A program made the translations under genes and the position numbers. Under the pieces are notes generated by a model. It was not told the origin of the DNA and searched no databases. It was given only the letters and a program-made list of their open reading frames with translations. DNA of 64,000 nucleotides. It comes from Linnemannia hyalina. Lineage: Eukaryota > Mortierellomycota > Mortierellomycetes > Mortierellales > Mortierellaceae. This document shows positions 23,605 through 35,600 of this stretch, piece after piece; position 1 is the stretch's first letter; every line of letters starts with the position of its first letter. The DNA lies in contig JAHRHY010000010.1 in the NCBI GenBank assembly GCA_019671135.1, positions 806,001-870,000 of the forward strand, written 5' to 3'.

Positions 23605-24740
23605 GGTGATGGTTGTCGTTTTTTGTTGTAAAAGTAAGGAATGGTAAAGGTGAAAGTAAGACAAAGAAAAAAAAAAAAAAAAAAAGAAACGCTAGGTCGA
23701 AAAGAAGTCACGATAAACATCTTGTCAGCTCAGGAACAAAAAAAACAACAACAACGCGCTTTACAACATCTTTCACACTTTCCACGGCCCTCCTTGACCT
23801 TCCTTGACCTTCCCCCACCCTGGCACACGACACCCACTTCTCACCTCCCCTCCTCATCTACTCTCTTTTCCCACCCTATCTGCCTCTTGGTCCTCCTCAA
23901 GTCTACTGGTGTTATGAAGCAGTAGTATAGGTGATAACAAGTGCCGCTGTTGTGATTGTTACTGTTGTTCGAGGTTCTTTTCTGTTGTTTTGACCACAAA
24001 CTGACAGCTCCTCTTTTTATTTTCTTTTGTTTTAGTCTTGGATACTCGATTGTGGAGGCACCATGGATGCAGGGGTCGACCAGTTCCAGCAAGAACGCGT
24101 TTGGCGGTACTGGAAATGGAATGGTTGAGTCGGGATCGTCTTTTCCGAATATCGGGATGCATGCTGATGATGGTCTTTTTTGGGGGGGGGGGGGGAGTGT
24201 GAGTCTAGTGACCATCGCCACTATTTTGAGTCGGCTGCAACGAATTTCTTTTTACGTCCGCAAAGTGTCCCAGAGAAGATTGCGACGATTTCCTCGAGTC
24301 GCTTCCGAACAGAAACAAAAATACTGCCGGGACTGCCATATGCACTTCGATCGCGATGGTGTTGGCGCGGAAAACATCGCAAAGATCTGTCAGGCACAGC
24401 TACAGCACCAACGTCGCAACCCCTCCCCCCCCCCAAAAAAAGGTCCTTGCCAACGCCGCAGGAGCTCAAGCTCAGCTCCTCCTCCTACCTCTCCTGTAGG
24501 TGCGTCTTCCTCCACTAGTGACAAGAGCAATGCCATCCAACGCAGAGGGCCTCTAGCCGATGAATCACTCCTCCAACAAGCTCAGAAGATATCTCGAAGG
24601 TGCACGTCGCTCAGTAATCGGGACTGGCGCTCCATCAAAATCTAGGGGGTCCCTTAGCTTTGGTATTCTGGTGCTCACATGTGACTTTTTCATGCACCAG
24701 GACTGTTTATGTATGACATTTATTAATACTAGAAGGTCAA
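23605..24740. other. BCP1 upstream region and intergenic spacer
   Basis: The first ~300 bp holds A-rich and CT-rich leader-like sequence upstream of BCP1. The middle contains the broken Fanzor-like fragment, including a poly-G run at about 24181-24195 and a poly-C run near 24430. No intact gene was found. Confidence 0.6.
24200..24440 (+). pseudogene. Degraded Fanzor/TnpB-like nuclease C-terminus
   Basis: Two overlapping plus-strand frames together recall the end of a TnpB/Fanzor RNA-guided nuclease. In the first frame (about 24232-24300) a VGCNEF stretch is followed by TSAKCPREDC and DDFLES, resembling the RuvC-II glutamate and first half of the zinc ribbon. In the next frame (about 24315-24400) KYCRDC, DRDGVGAEN and IAKICQAQLQHQ resemble the second zinc-ribbon pair and the RuvC-III aspartate block. 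A frameshift separates the two halves, and a stop codon precedes the first. No RuvC-I region or N-terminal part was recognised upstream. It is probably an old, dead insertion between BCP1 and the BCKD kinase. I know the family by motif memory only. Confidence 0.65.
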
Positions 24741-26839
24741 TTAGATCTGGAGGTCGTCCAGCGACTCGTCGATCTGCTTGAGTTTAAGGAAGACGTCGCA
24801 GCCGTACCCTTGCAACGAGACCAAGTGCATATCCCCGCCAAAATACTGCGCATAAATCCTCGTCAATGGCAATCTAGAAAATACAATAAAGAAGACAGGA
24901 AGAACCATTGTTAATTCAGAGCAACAGACCCAAAAAGTGCAATCGAAATAATTGGTGGAGAGGTTTCCTACCCAAAACCAAGACCAGCAATAGGCCCTCC
25001 CAAACCGGTCTGCATGGCTAGCCGGCTGACTCCCTTGAAGATGCTGTCAACGCCGTAGGGTGAGTCGTTCTCCGGTGAAACGTCCGACGAGGAATCGTTC
25101 TCGTTCTTGACCGTCGTGAACGAGTAGTCAAAAATCGCATCAAGGTCCTCCCGCGAGATTCCTCCACCATGGTCCCGGATCCGAATCGTCACTTCATGTT
25201 CTCCTTGAGCGATCGTGACTTCCACAGGCGGATGGCCAAATTCGTTCGGTCGCCTGGCCTCATCCTGGTCGTCATCTTGGTTCACAATCACCACACTGTT
25301 TCCTGACTCATGGTTCGTAGGGGGGTGGTGTTTGTCTGGTCCGGTTCCGTGAGGGTTCAGAGCCGATCGTCCCATCCTTTGCGAATGCTCCACAGTCGCA
25401 CGAACTGAGTTCTTGAGCAACTCGCAAAGAATATACTCCAAATGAACAGGGACATATGTGAACGTGGTGTCAGTCTGTCCATTGATCACAACCTCAGGTC
25501 TCGATCCATAGTTGACATCGCAAAGTTCCTGAACAAACGAGGCACACGTCCTGATCAAGTCCGCTGGGCGAAGCTGTGTATGGACCACGCCAACAATATC
25601 GTGTGGGATCTCCACGCTAGACATCTCACGCTCGTGTCTCTGCTCCCTCAAGGAGATTGCCTGCTCGGCGATCAAACGAATTCCAATACGCGCCCGAATC
25701 ATGTCGTCCAAGAACCGTTTGATGTCCTCCTTGGTCATGTACTTTTTGCACTCCAAAAATCCTATGAGATGAAACCATTATGATTATGTTAATCAGATTT
25801 ATCAAGACGAACGTTGAAGTATTGCATAACACACATAAGCAAGCATGCGTAGGTCACTAACCTTGGGAGAGCATGGGAACGACATCAGCGTGGGACTCAA
25901 CAAGTCCTTTCAAAAGCGACGCAAATCGATCCAGATCGTCCTTGTCTCGAATCTCCTCGGGGCTTGCTGTAATTGACTGGAAAGAGTCGTAGTACAGTTT
26001 GTAGACCTGTTTGATGTAAGGGTTGGTGCCGACAATGAACGGTAGCTTTTGAGTCGCTTTGATCAGTCTTGCCAGCCGAACAGGCAACTCCTTGCGCGCA
26101 TACCGTGCCACATCCAGGTTGATTGCGAGATCTCCGGCGGCGGTGTCCTGCTGTAGTTGATCGTGGCTCGGGGATCCTGACCGTCCAAGACCCAAGAGAG
26201 TTTTCAATGTCACCGTCTGGATTTCTTGGTTGGCATACTATTGGTTGTTTGATTAACGCAAAAAAAGAAGTTGGAGAGTAAGTAAGCGACGAAACATCGT
26301 CCTCTGGAGTTGTTTGATCCACATGGAACAGGAAAAAAAATAGTGTTTGGGCCTACACGACATACCTGAGTCACCTTATCGTCATAAAACGAGACGACAT
26401 CCTCGGTCTCCTTTTGCTCAGAGCTGGTGGAGAGTCCTCGCTTGGATCCTGCAGATCTTAGGGCCGTATTTGTTGCCACTGAGGACGATATACTGTTGTT
26501 CCACGAGGGTTTCGCTGCGATAAGGGGAGTAGCGATGTTCCGACCTGTGAGTCTTTGTCCCATGGTCGGAGCTTGGAACGATAGACTGCGATTTGAGTTT
26601 TGTGCATAGCTGTTGGTGTTGCTAAGGTGATGGTTGGTGTTGTTGGTGCGGTTGGACAAGAAGGAGGAGGTGATACGACGAGACGTGAGACTGATAGGAC
26701 CGTTATTGATGCTATTCTGTATCGGAGAAGCGGTGGCGGTAGCGAGTGATCGTGAGGCTGTGACACCATGAGGATGGCGCCAGAGTGGGAAGGATGAGCA
26801 GCATCGTGCCTTTGGGGCGATGGCCAGTCGTGAAGCCAT
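24741..26839 (-). CDS. BCKDK: Mitochondrial branched-chain ketoacid dehydrogenase kinase
   Basis: Phosphorylates and inactivates the E1 subunit of the branched-chain 2-oxoacid dehydrogenase in the mitochondrial matrix. The four exons are 26839-26366, 26237-25862, 25761-24972 and 24873-24741, giving about 590 aa. Residues 1-~155 are Ser/Asn/Arg-rich and fit a long targeting presequence. The BCKDK-type helical domain includes RKELPVRLARLIKATQKLPF and IVGTNPYI, closer to BCKDK than to pyruvate dehydrogenase kinases. The GHKL ATPase part has the N box (CELLKNSVRATVE), a G1 box (DHGGGI) and a G2 box (GLGFGLPL). A His/Asn/Asp-rich insertion of about 50 residues follows the N box. The protein ends QIDESLDDLQI. 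A PDK paralogue is the main alternative. Confidence 0.9.
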
Positions 26840-27993
26840 TGTGTTGATGATGCTGTCAGAGAGGGATGGAAGGAGTAGAGAGATGAAGGTTGCTGGAAAA
26901 GTGGTCTCGGAGAATGAGTAGTACAGTGGTGATCAAAAAAAAGAGTAAGTGTGAATTGTCGGTGGGTCGTGGGAAACCTGCAGCAAGGAAAAAGAGAGCG
27001 AGAGTACGAGAGTAGAGAGAGTGAGAAACAGTCTAGGGCGTACAAAAGGAACAATGGAAGCAAATGGTGGATAATGAAAGAACTGCAGAAAAAAAGGCGT
27101 GGGAAGAGAGGGCGGGGGAAGAGAGGGCGGGGGAATGAAAGGACGAGGAGGACGAAAAAAAGAAGAGAAAGGAAAAGAGAAAGGAGAAGAAAAAGGAAAA
27201 GGAAAAGGAAAGGAGAAAGGAGAAGAAAAAGGAAAAGAAAAAGAAGAGGAAAGGTAAAAGCAACCTTTCTTTGCTTAACGAAACGGCCAAAAAGTGGTCA
27301 CTCAATCCACACGGGAAATAGGAAAAAAGAATTCCGGGGTACTTACGATCCAGGCCTAATGCATCTTTTTTTTTTATATCTCCGTCTAACATGCACACCA
27401 TCGTTCCAATCCATCCTCCCCCTCCCTGCTTCTTCTGCCAATTGTCTGTACTCTTTTCTATTCATATACGATTTCCATTGCTTTGTTTATTGCAATTGTC
27501 CTTTGCCAACGTTGTCCGTTCGAGCAGCAACATACCCTAGATTTTTTTTTGCTCCTTCTACGACGACCACTATTTATTCTTTGATCAAATATCCTAAGTG
27601 AGACAGATAAAGTGATCAGTCAATATTCGTCAGGGTGAATGAGGGATGGGGACATTATCTATAGTGTCCCATTCTCTCTAATGTCTCTTCTCTCCTCTCT
27701 CCTGTCTCTCCCTCTTTCTCTGCTCACCGGGCAAAGGCCTGCGAGATTGTGGTACACATGCAGGAATAGAAATAGAAAAGTTCTTTTTGTTTTATTATTG
27801 CGAACAGAGAAATTAAGAAAGGTAGTATGTGTGGAATATCGCGCCTTCTATTTTTTTTTGATGGGTGCGGGGGAATGGGGTTGTTTTTTTTACATGGTAG
27901 GAAGGCGAGGGAAAGGCTGGGGGGCCGTGGCAATGGAAAGGCTAGATAGAAAAGGAGGGGGTAGTGAGCAAATAAAAGATTATGAACCAGAGC
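26840..27993. other. Intergenic spacer with purine tract
   Basis: Sequence between the BCKDK start and the TBC gene's stop. It contains a long GA/AAGG purine tract at about 27,076-27,255 on the plus strand (CT-rich on the minus strand, BCKDK's sense strand is minus). No gene was recognised. The long open frames are translations of that tract. Confidence 0.65.
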
Positions 27994-30900
27994 TTATGAA
28001 TCGCTGACAGATCGGCGGAAACTCAATGCTCCAAGGATGCTGTTGCGCTGCGATGAATTCCGCTTCACCTTGGCCGAATCTCCTTCAGCTGCCACCATAA
28101 ACTTGCGCGTTCCATAGGCTGACGACACTGGTGAACTGGGGACAACACCCGCATTCGCCGCCTTCTCACTTGGCCATCCCTTGCGCACCATCGCTGCAGG
28201 ACGAGCCGAGGACATCGATTCGCGGCCGGACTGGTTCGATGCAAGGGTATCACTGCTGCCACGACGGACCGCCATACGGTTACCGCTGCTCTCCAACGAG
28301 TCGCCCGATCCACGACGGCTCTCATAGTGAGGAGGAAGAGTCATCGTCTTGTCCATCACAGGCGTACCCAAGGGCGAGGGCGATCCGCTTCGCGAGTTCA
28401 TCAGGTTCAACATCGAGACATCGTTGATCGACTTGCGGAAGCTGCGCCCACGGTTCATGCGCTCGGGGTTGGCAGCGGCAAAGGCGGCATTCATCTCCAG
28501 CTCCTTGACCTTCTCCTGCAGAGTGTGGCGCTCAACCTGACCCTCCAACCAGAGCTTCTTGGTCTCCTCAAACTGCTGGCGCATCACGTTCAGCTCCTTC
28601 TCAAACGAATCGCGCTCGTGGCGAACAGCGTCTATCTCCATCACCATGGTCATCTTGGTCGACTGGAGGATCATCTGCTGCTCCTGGAGCATCACAACAG
28701 CCTCCTTGGAATCCATGAGAATGTGCTCCATGTTGAGCGTCTTGGTCTTTTGTTGCTCAACCTCGTTCATCGCCTCCATGACCGATACCTTGGCGTGGAC
28801 AAGCTCGCTCGTAACATGGGCCAGCTCCCGCTCGGCTTGGGCAAGGCGGTTGTGAACATCGTCATGGCCGACGTTCAAGGATGAAACAGACGAGGCCTTT
28901 GTCTCATCAGTGTCCATCTCATCTTCCGAGTGTCTCGACCAGCTGTTGCTCGAGCGCATCTTCCCGTCCTCGTGGGTAATGGTGCGGGGCGAGGACATCA
29001 TCGATGTGTCGCTCATGACCGAGGGGGAAATGGCGCTCATCATCGAGGCCCGGTTCTGCTGACGCTCCATATCGGCAACCTTCTTGCGCAACGCACCAAT
29101 CTCCTCCAAGTGTACGGTCTTCTCCATCTTGGCGGTAACAAGTCCCTCGGTGACTTCGACGTGATCCCTTTGGAGTATCGAGAGTGCCTTGGCCAAGTCC
29201 TGAATCTGCTCTAGCAACATGGCGTCCGAACCGTAGGTAGTTGTTCGGGTCACGATCACTGGCTCTGGCTCTGGCTCCACAACCTCGTCCTCACTGCTCT
29301 CCTCACTGCTGGTGAGGCTGCTGCCGCCGCCGACTCCCAGGAGCAAGCTGGCCGATGATCCAAAAGAGGCCGCGATCGAAAGACGAGCGCTAGCGCGGTT
29401 GGTCTTGGACTTTGTCGCCTTGGTCACCTTGGTCTTGGTCTTGGTCTCGGCAGTCTTGGTCGAATGGCCAGAGCCGAAGCGATCCTTGAAACGCTTGCTG
29501 GTGACCTCGCCGGCACGCTTCTGCTGATCCTCCAACTCGGCCAAGTAGGTCATGGCAAGGGCGTCCAGTCTCTCCTTGGAAATATCGGTCGAAAGGCTCA
29601 TAGCATCCCGAATCACCTCGCCGGCATTATCCTCGTAAATGTCGTACAGCTTTGTCGTCAAAAGTTCCAGCAAGTCCTCGAATTCCTGCAGCTGCATCAG
29701 CTTTTCTTCGTTCTTCTTGAGGAAGGCAACGGCGACACGCATGATGGTCTCAGGGGCTCCTTCAGTAAAGACCACGTCGTACACACGGAGAACCAAGGGC
29801 AAGGGATAGGTATAGGCAAAGAGGGAGAGGAACCATTGGGAGGCGTACATGGCGGCGTTGATGGAGTGGAAGGAAAGATGGGCGTGCAACATGGGGAGGT
29901 GCTCCGAAAGCAACGCGGAGAATTGGTATAAGCGAAGCTGAAGCCCCTCCATGTTCAGCGTGAACATGGTCCTCATGTCGTATGTCTCCATCAGACGGAC
30001 AAACACACAGAATGCCTCCTTTTCTTCCATCTAATAAGAATCATTTGGTGGCAATAACGAACTTCAATTAATTAAATGGCCAATGGATATCGACTCGGAA
30101 TTGCAATTTCTGACATGCATCGAGGAAAATACTTACGTTCATAAGCAATGGTCCAACCAAGAAGCCGAGACCCTGGCAGTATCCGACGTGGGGGTCATAG
30201 AGAGAGTAGGCCTTGAGGATGTTGCGAAGGCTTTCCTGTCCCTTGCCTCCCTCCACCTTGAACATGTCGACCTGAGGGAATGTCCGGGCGAGATCCCGTT
30301 GAATGATACGCTCATAGGGTGAGTGCTCGAGCAGGAGCTTAGTGTACATGGTTTCGAGATATGTCGACGAGGCCTGGGACATGGACTGCCAGATCAAACC
30401 ACGCAGCTTTGAGGGGAGACCCTGGCGAACACGGGCTGCCAACAGATGTGGGAGCTTGCTGGCGACTGCATTGTAATCCTGAACGAGCATTCCCCAGAAC
30501 TCCCAGTCGATCTCATCGTCACCAGCCTCAGACTCCAGGGCCTTTGAGGGCGAAGATGACATGGGTGCGACAGTCTCTGAGTTGGGTGCGTTGAGTGCTG
30601 AGGAGTCGGAGATAAGTCGGTGAAGAGTGTTGAGGTTTCCTTTGAGGACGTTCGACTCGATACATACTGATTTGGGGTCGGTGTCCAAAAGGCCGTTCTG
30701 TCTCTCCAGTCTGGCCAACAAGAACGATGTCGAGTCCTATGGGAGTTAACATATCAACGTTGAGTTATAAAGCCCTTTCCTTCGTTGAAGTGCTACATCT
30801 CGAATTGGAGTGAACATAAATCACAAAAGACATGGAACCAAACGAACCTGTGGAGGGAGGCTGTTATTCTGTTCTTCCAACTTGTGCAGAAGTTCAGAAT

Positions 30901-32361
30901 CAACATTACTTTCGGTGCGGACGCCTTTGATTCTTGCAAAGTGGTTCTTGGGCTGGGGGAGCAGGAAGCCAAGGGTGGTACTCCGGCTTAGCCTGGCCCT
31001 ATCAGCAGCGGCAGAGGATGAGGCAGAGAGGTAGGTTGAGGAAGAGAAGCCGAGGCCGACCTTACTGGTGAGGCTGGTCTCCTCAGTCGAGGCGTTGTCG
31101 AGGATATCGTCAAGCATTCTCTTGAAGGCTGCTACGTGATCTTCTTCTTCGGGCTGTGTGGAGAGTGCTGGTTTTGAGGGGTCTAGAGCGCGATAGAAAG
31201 CACAAGATAGTAAAAAATAGAGCGGGAAATATAGAACAGGGAGAGGTCAGTCGGGAAGTGGATAATTCAAATGGGTCCCGGTGTGTGTCTTGTATGCAGC
31301 TCCCCCTCCCTTCCTTCCTGGTGTGCTTGCTTCTATTAATCTCTAATGTATCGGCGTCGCACGGTGTGTTTCCACTGTCAATGTTGGTAAATGACAATGG
31401 ATAAATAGGTGGGTGTAGCACGGAGAGAAATGGCTGGGGTTCCTGATATTGGATGCATGCTGCAAGGTATTGTTTGCTAAGGTAAAATGAGGACCCACGA
31501 AGACATAGGCCGCCATTGACTGACTCTCTCTTCCCATGTTCCTCTCCTCCTTATTTCTTGATCCTGTCACACATTTATTATTCGCACACGCGCGTGCCGG
31601 AAGGAGACAGACGCGTTGAACTGTGTCCTGTACTGCAATGAGAAAAACCACTCCAGAGAGGATTGATAGCGGATGACCCTCAGGCACTCCTTTTAGTTCA
31701 GTGAAAAAGAACCCTGTTCATAGAAGTGCTAGTGAAACAGCTCATCACCGGACTGTACTCATCTCCCTCTTTCTGTCTTTTTTTTTACAAGTTGCCAGGG
31801 TATTTCCCTTGTCGTTGTGTGGAGTGGGTGGGTGTGTGTGTGTTTCTCTGTGGTTATCAACCCACTTTTCTCTCATTCACTTCCTTTTCTGATCTGATGT
31901 ACCGGGTGGAGTCAAGTAACACAACAGATACCCTGAGGAAGTGGTGACACTCCTCACTCAGGTACAAAAAGCTGTAAACAAACAAACCCCCAAACCGAAC
32001 TGAACTGAACTATATAAAGAATGGTGGTGGTGTTGATTTTGAGTCGTGAGTGTAGGAGAACAGAGAGAATGTTGCACACGAGTCCCGATAATACAACATT
32101 GTCCCCGGAATGAATGCTGGTGGTGGGAGGGATGTCTTATGTCACTTTGTCTTTCGAATGCCTCCTCAAAGTGTGGATATGACCTTCGCAACCCAATTGA
32201 GAAAAGGGAAAGAGTGACAACTTACAGAGAAAAGGAGCAGAGGGGGATTTGGTGGAAGGGGCATTGATGGAGACCCGCTTTGTGGGCGGGGGGCTGTCTG
32301 GGACAGACTGTGTGGGTGTAGGGGGGGCCACGGGCGACTCTGGCAGTGCAACTTCGGCCAT
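27994..32361 (-). CDS. TBC-domain Rab GTPase-activating protein with coiled-coil tail
   Basis: Stimulates GTP hydrolysis by Rab GTPases in membrane traffic; the layout resembles Gyp5/EVI5-type GAPs. The exons are 32361-32226, 31182-30848, 30736-30137 and 30030-27994, giving about 1035 aa. After a Pro-rich N-terminus the TBC domain spans roughly residues 260-470. The arginine finger is in IIQRDLARTFP (Arg308) and the glutamine finger in VGYCQGLGFLVG (Gln345), so both catalytic fingers are kept. Residues ~590-900 form heptad-rich coiled coils, and the tail is Ser/Arg-rich, ending SFRRSVSDS. Intron 1 is about 1,043 nt, far longer than its neighbours; a missed small exon inside it cannot be excluded. 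Which Rab it acts on cannot be told. Confidence 0.92.
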
Positions 32362-32592
32362 GATGGATGGTATATAGAAAGAGAAAGACGGAAGGGAAGC
32401 GAGGCCAAAGTAAGGAAGGGAGGAAGAGGAGATATAAAAAATGAGTGTGCTATCGGAGATTTATGAAGGAGAGAGAGAGAAGGTGAATAAATAACAGGCG
32501 GGGAGATATGAAAGAGGAAGGAAGGTGATCAGAGGCGAGAGATGATGATGAAAGGAAGGAGAGGAAGTAGAGGAGGGAAAGGAATGAGGGTA

Positions 32593-32623
<31 letters not shown>

Positions 32624-35600
32624 TGGGGGGGAGGGGGGGGGATAAAAGTAAGGGAGGAGGCGTGAAGGAGAAGAGGAGAAGAAGCGAGAAGGAGAGAAAG
32701 AAAGAGAGAGAGAGTGAGGAGAAAACAAAGCGAGAAATAGAAGGAGATGGATGGGATGGGATGGGTGGTGTCCACAAGCTTCAAAAGCAAGAAGAGAGCA
32801 CCAGGGCAGAAGAAGAAAGTAACAGGGTAGGGAACATGAGACAGAGGATAGGAGAAAAAGAGAAAAAGAGAAAAAGAAAAGTGCTCACAACACAACACAA
32901 CAAAAACACCCGCTCCTCTTTGCGCAAATCCACTCTGAATGATGACCATAAGCAACATACACACTCACTCATCCACCTAGTCTTTCTTCTTCCTATACTA
33001 TTACTACTGCCCCCAATTGCTAACGACAGACACTATCATCTCGATAGGAAGAATAAAAGGAAGGATGGGGATCGATTTGTTCATAAAACGAGCCTCAATG
33101 AGTCGAGGAGGTTTAAGAGGAAGATTGTAAGCAAGTGAGAACAGGAACATCGCCCCTCCAATGGTCAGCATATCATTAACATCCTGTCAGTTAGATTACT
33201 GTCTTTTCGGTATGTGTATCTGTTGAATGTTTGCTGCTCAAAGTACTGTCCACTTCTTCCTCTTCTGACCCATTCATACATGCTCACCTTTAACTCGTCC
33301 GACTATTTTTTATTATTTTTTTGGCTCTATCATCGATCTCGACCATTCATCTCACTCTCTCTCTCTCTCTCTCTCTTCGGTGCTCATTTCTCTTTCTCTC
33401 ATTTTTCGTACTGTGTCTGCCTGCCCTCTTTCTCGCACCCATCCTCGCTCATCGCTCTCCTCCTCTCGTCATCCCTTAGTTCACGTTCTCGTCCTTTTTT
33501 TGTCCTCCTTGCATATCTCCCCTGGTGCAGGAAAAAAAAACGAAGGAAGGGGGGATCCTTCTTAGTTTTCACCACATCAATAAGCAAGGGAACAAAAACA
33601 AAAGAGTGACGTCCAAACCGTTCGCAACGAACCATACAAAAAAACCAAACGGCGCCAAACGTTCAGTAATGAACAAGAGAAGACACACAACATACCAATG
33701 ATAAGAACGCCATAACCATGCATATGTTCATCCATCTAAGGAGAACCATTCGGAATGCATATTCTTCTTTCCTCCGTCCCCGTCCCCTTCTTTCCTCTCT
33801 CTCTCTCTCTCTCCATGTCTGTGTCTCTATTGGAGTTCCCAGAGAGACATGAGATGGGTGCATGAGTCCCACGCACTAGTCGTTTTTATATATATATATT
33901 TTTTTTTCGTTCTCCTTCCGGGATTAATGCAGAAATGCAAACAAAACAAATAGCACATACATAACTCATAGTTTTCCCTCTCCCTTTCTCTCTTGCATGT
34001 CGATGTCTCTCTCTCTCTCTCTCGTTTTTTTTTTCTTTTTCGCTCGTTCGCCGTTCTTGAGGTCCTCTCCCTCTGTCTCCTTGGCACCCCTCTCCTTCTT
34101 TCTCGTCGTCTTCTGTCTCCCACTATTCATCGTCCCCTTCCGCACCCTCATGTTGATCAGAGACAACGAGAGGGAGGGAAGAGATAGGGCAGCATTGTTC
34201 ACAAAGGAGAAGGAGAAACAAGGAGGTTCAAAAGAAAGGAAAAGCGTGCATCAGGGCAGAACACACAACACGACACAAAGAGAGGGAAGAAACAAAAAAA
34301 AAACAAGGGACACCAACAACAAAACACGCACATAGATAAGTGATCGTCAGCGCTCAATTGAAAGAACTCTGTTTTAGTATTTCAATACTTTAAACAGGGT
34401 GGGCGTACATACGAAGATGTACCAGCTAACCCAGCTCGGGAATGCATTCTGACCAAAAACAACAAGATGGGCGAGCCGAGAGTGTGAGAAAAGAGCGAGA
34501 GAGCGAGAGAGAGAGAGAGTATGTGACGAAGAGGATAGGATGAGATAGGATGTGAAAGGGGAATTTGAACTAGAATTAGCTATTGGACACTGTCCAGGTT
34601 CTCCCTACTGCCTGATGCCTACTCTCTCGCTTTCTCTATGTCCCCTCTCTGCCCTCTATTTTTTTTTTTGACCTCCTACAGTATGTACTGTACTCCTGCG
34701 CGGTGACACAGAGAATCGGGACACAGGGAAGACGAAGAGGGAACCAGCACACAAACAACGTGGCATGAACAATGCGCATTTGTACTCATCAAAGAGGCAA
34801 AAGGGAATGGGATGGGCTCGATTTAAAAGACGAGAGCAAAAATATGACAGGTGAACAAAAAAAAAAAAAAAAAAAGAGAGAGCGCGGGTGAGCGTACGAG
34901 AGTGCGAGAGCATCTACAAAAACGCAGGGGACCCCTCATCCCAACCCCATCCGTCAGGGCGCTGTCTGATGCCGTCACCTCTTCTTGGGGGCCTTACATT
35001 TATCCCCTATTTCTGAGGTCTTCATCAGGCAGCCTCCAACCCTTATTCATAATCGCCGCCATTTTCTTCTGTTTCATGTTTGCCAGTCATCCACAACATC
35101 AACTTTTTGTCTCAAAACGAGTGCCCCAATCCTCGATTCCACACACTCGCCAACCCCCCTGTGTCAGTGTGTGTGTGTGTGCCTTATTTCTTCTTTATCC
35201 TCACACCCCCTTTCCTGTCATCCCCCTCAGTTTTTTTCTCCTTCTTCCATGCTACTCTTTTTGTCCTCTCGCCATTGCTCCATCCTTTGTTCCCGCATTT
35301 TATCCTAATGTCGCGTCTAGTGTTCATTCCTTGCCATAAACTTTCCTGATCCAGTCTCCAATGGCTAATCACAATTTGACCGATATGAAACCTTGCGAAT
35401 AGGTCAATGTCTAGTGCACTTACCCCTGAGTGTTGGAGGCTGTGCGCGCGCGTCGTCGTGTTCGTGTTCAATACTTCAATACACAAAAATGTAGGGGAAT
35501 GAGATATGAGGTGGAGGGAGAAAGGGTGACGTGTTGTAAGGAAACAGGCGGGAAAAGAGAAAAAAAAAGGGGGCGTTGCTTTCGCGCGGTCTTGGTGCAG

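Noticed and set aside
26951..27601. 216-residue Arg/Lys-rich plus-strand open frame
   Set aside because: Lysine/arginine runs come directly from the AAGG purine tract; no conserved segment.
28327..29931. Plus-strand open frames antisense to the TBC gene
   Set aside because: Composition mirrors the coiled-coil coding strand; no independent signal.
32461..33138. Long open frames on both strands over GA/TG repeats
   Set aside because: Low-complexity translations of the CT-rich TBC leader region and the TG microsatellite.
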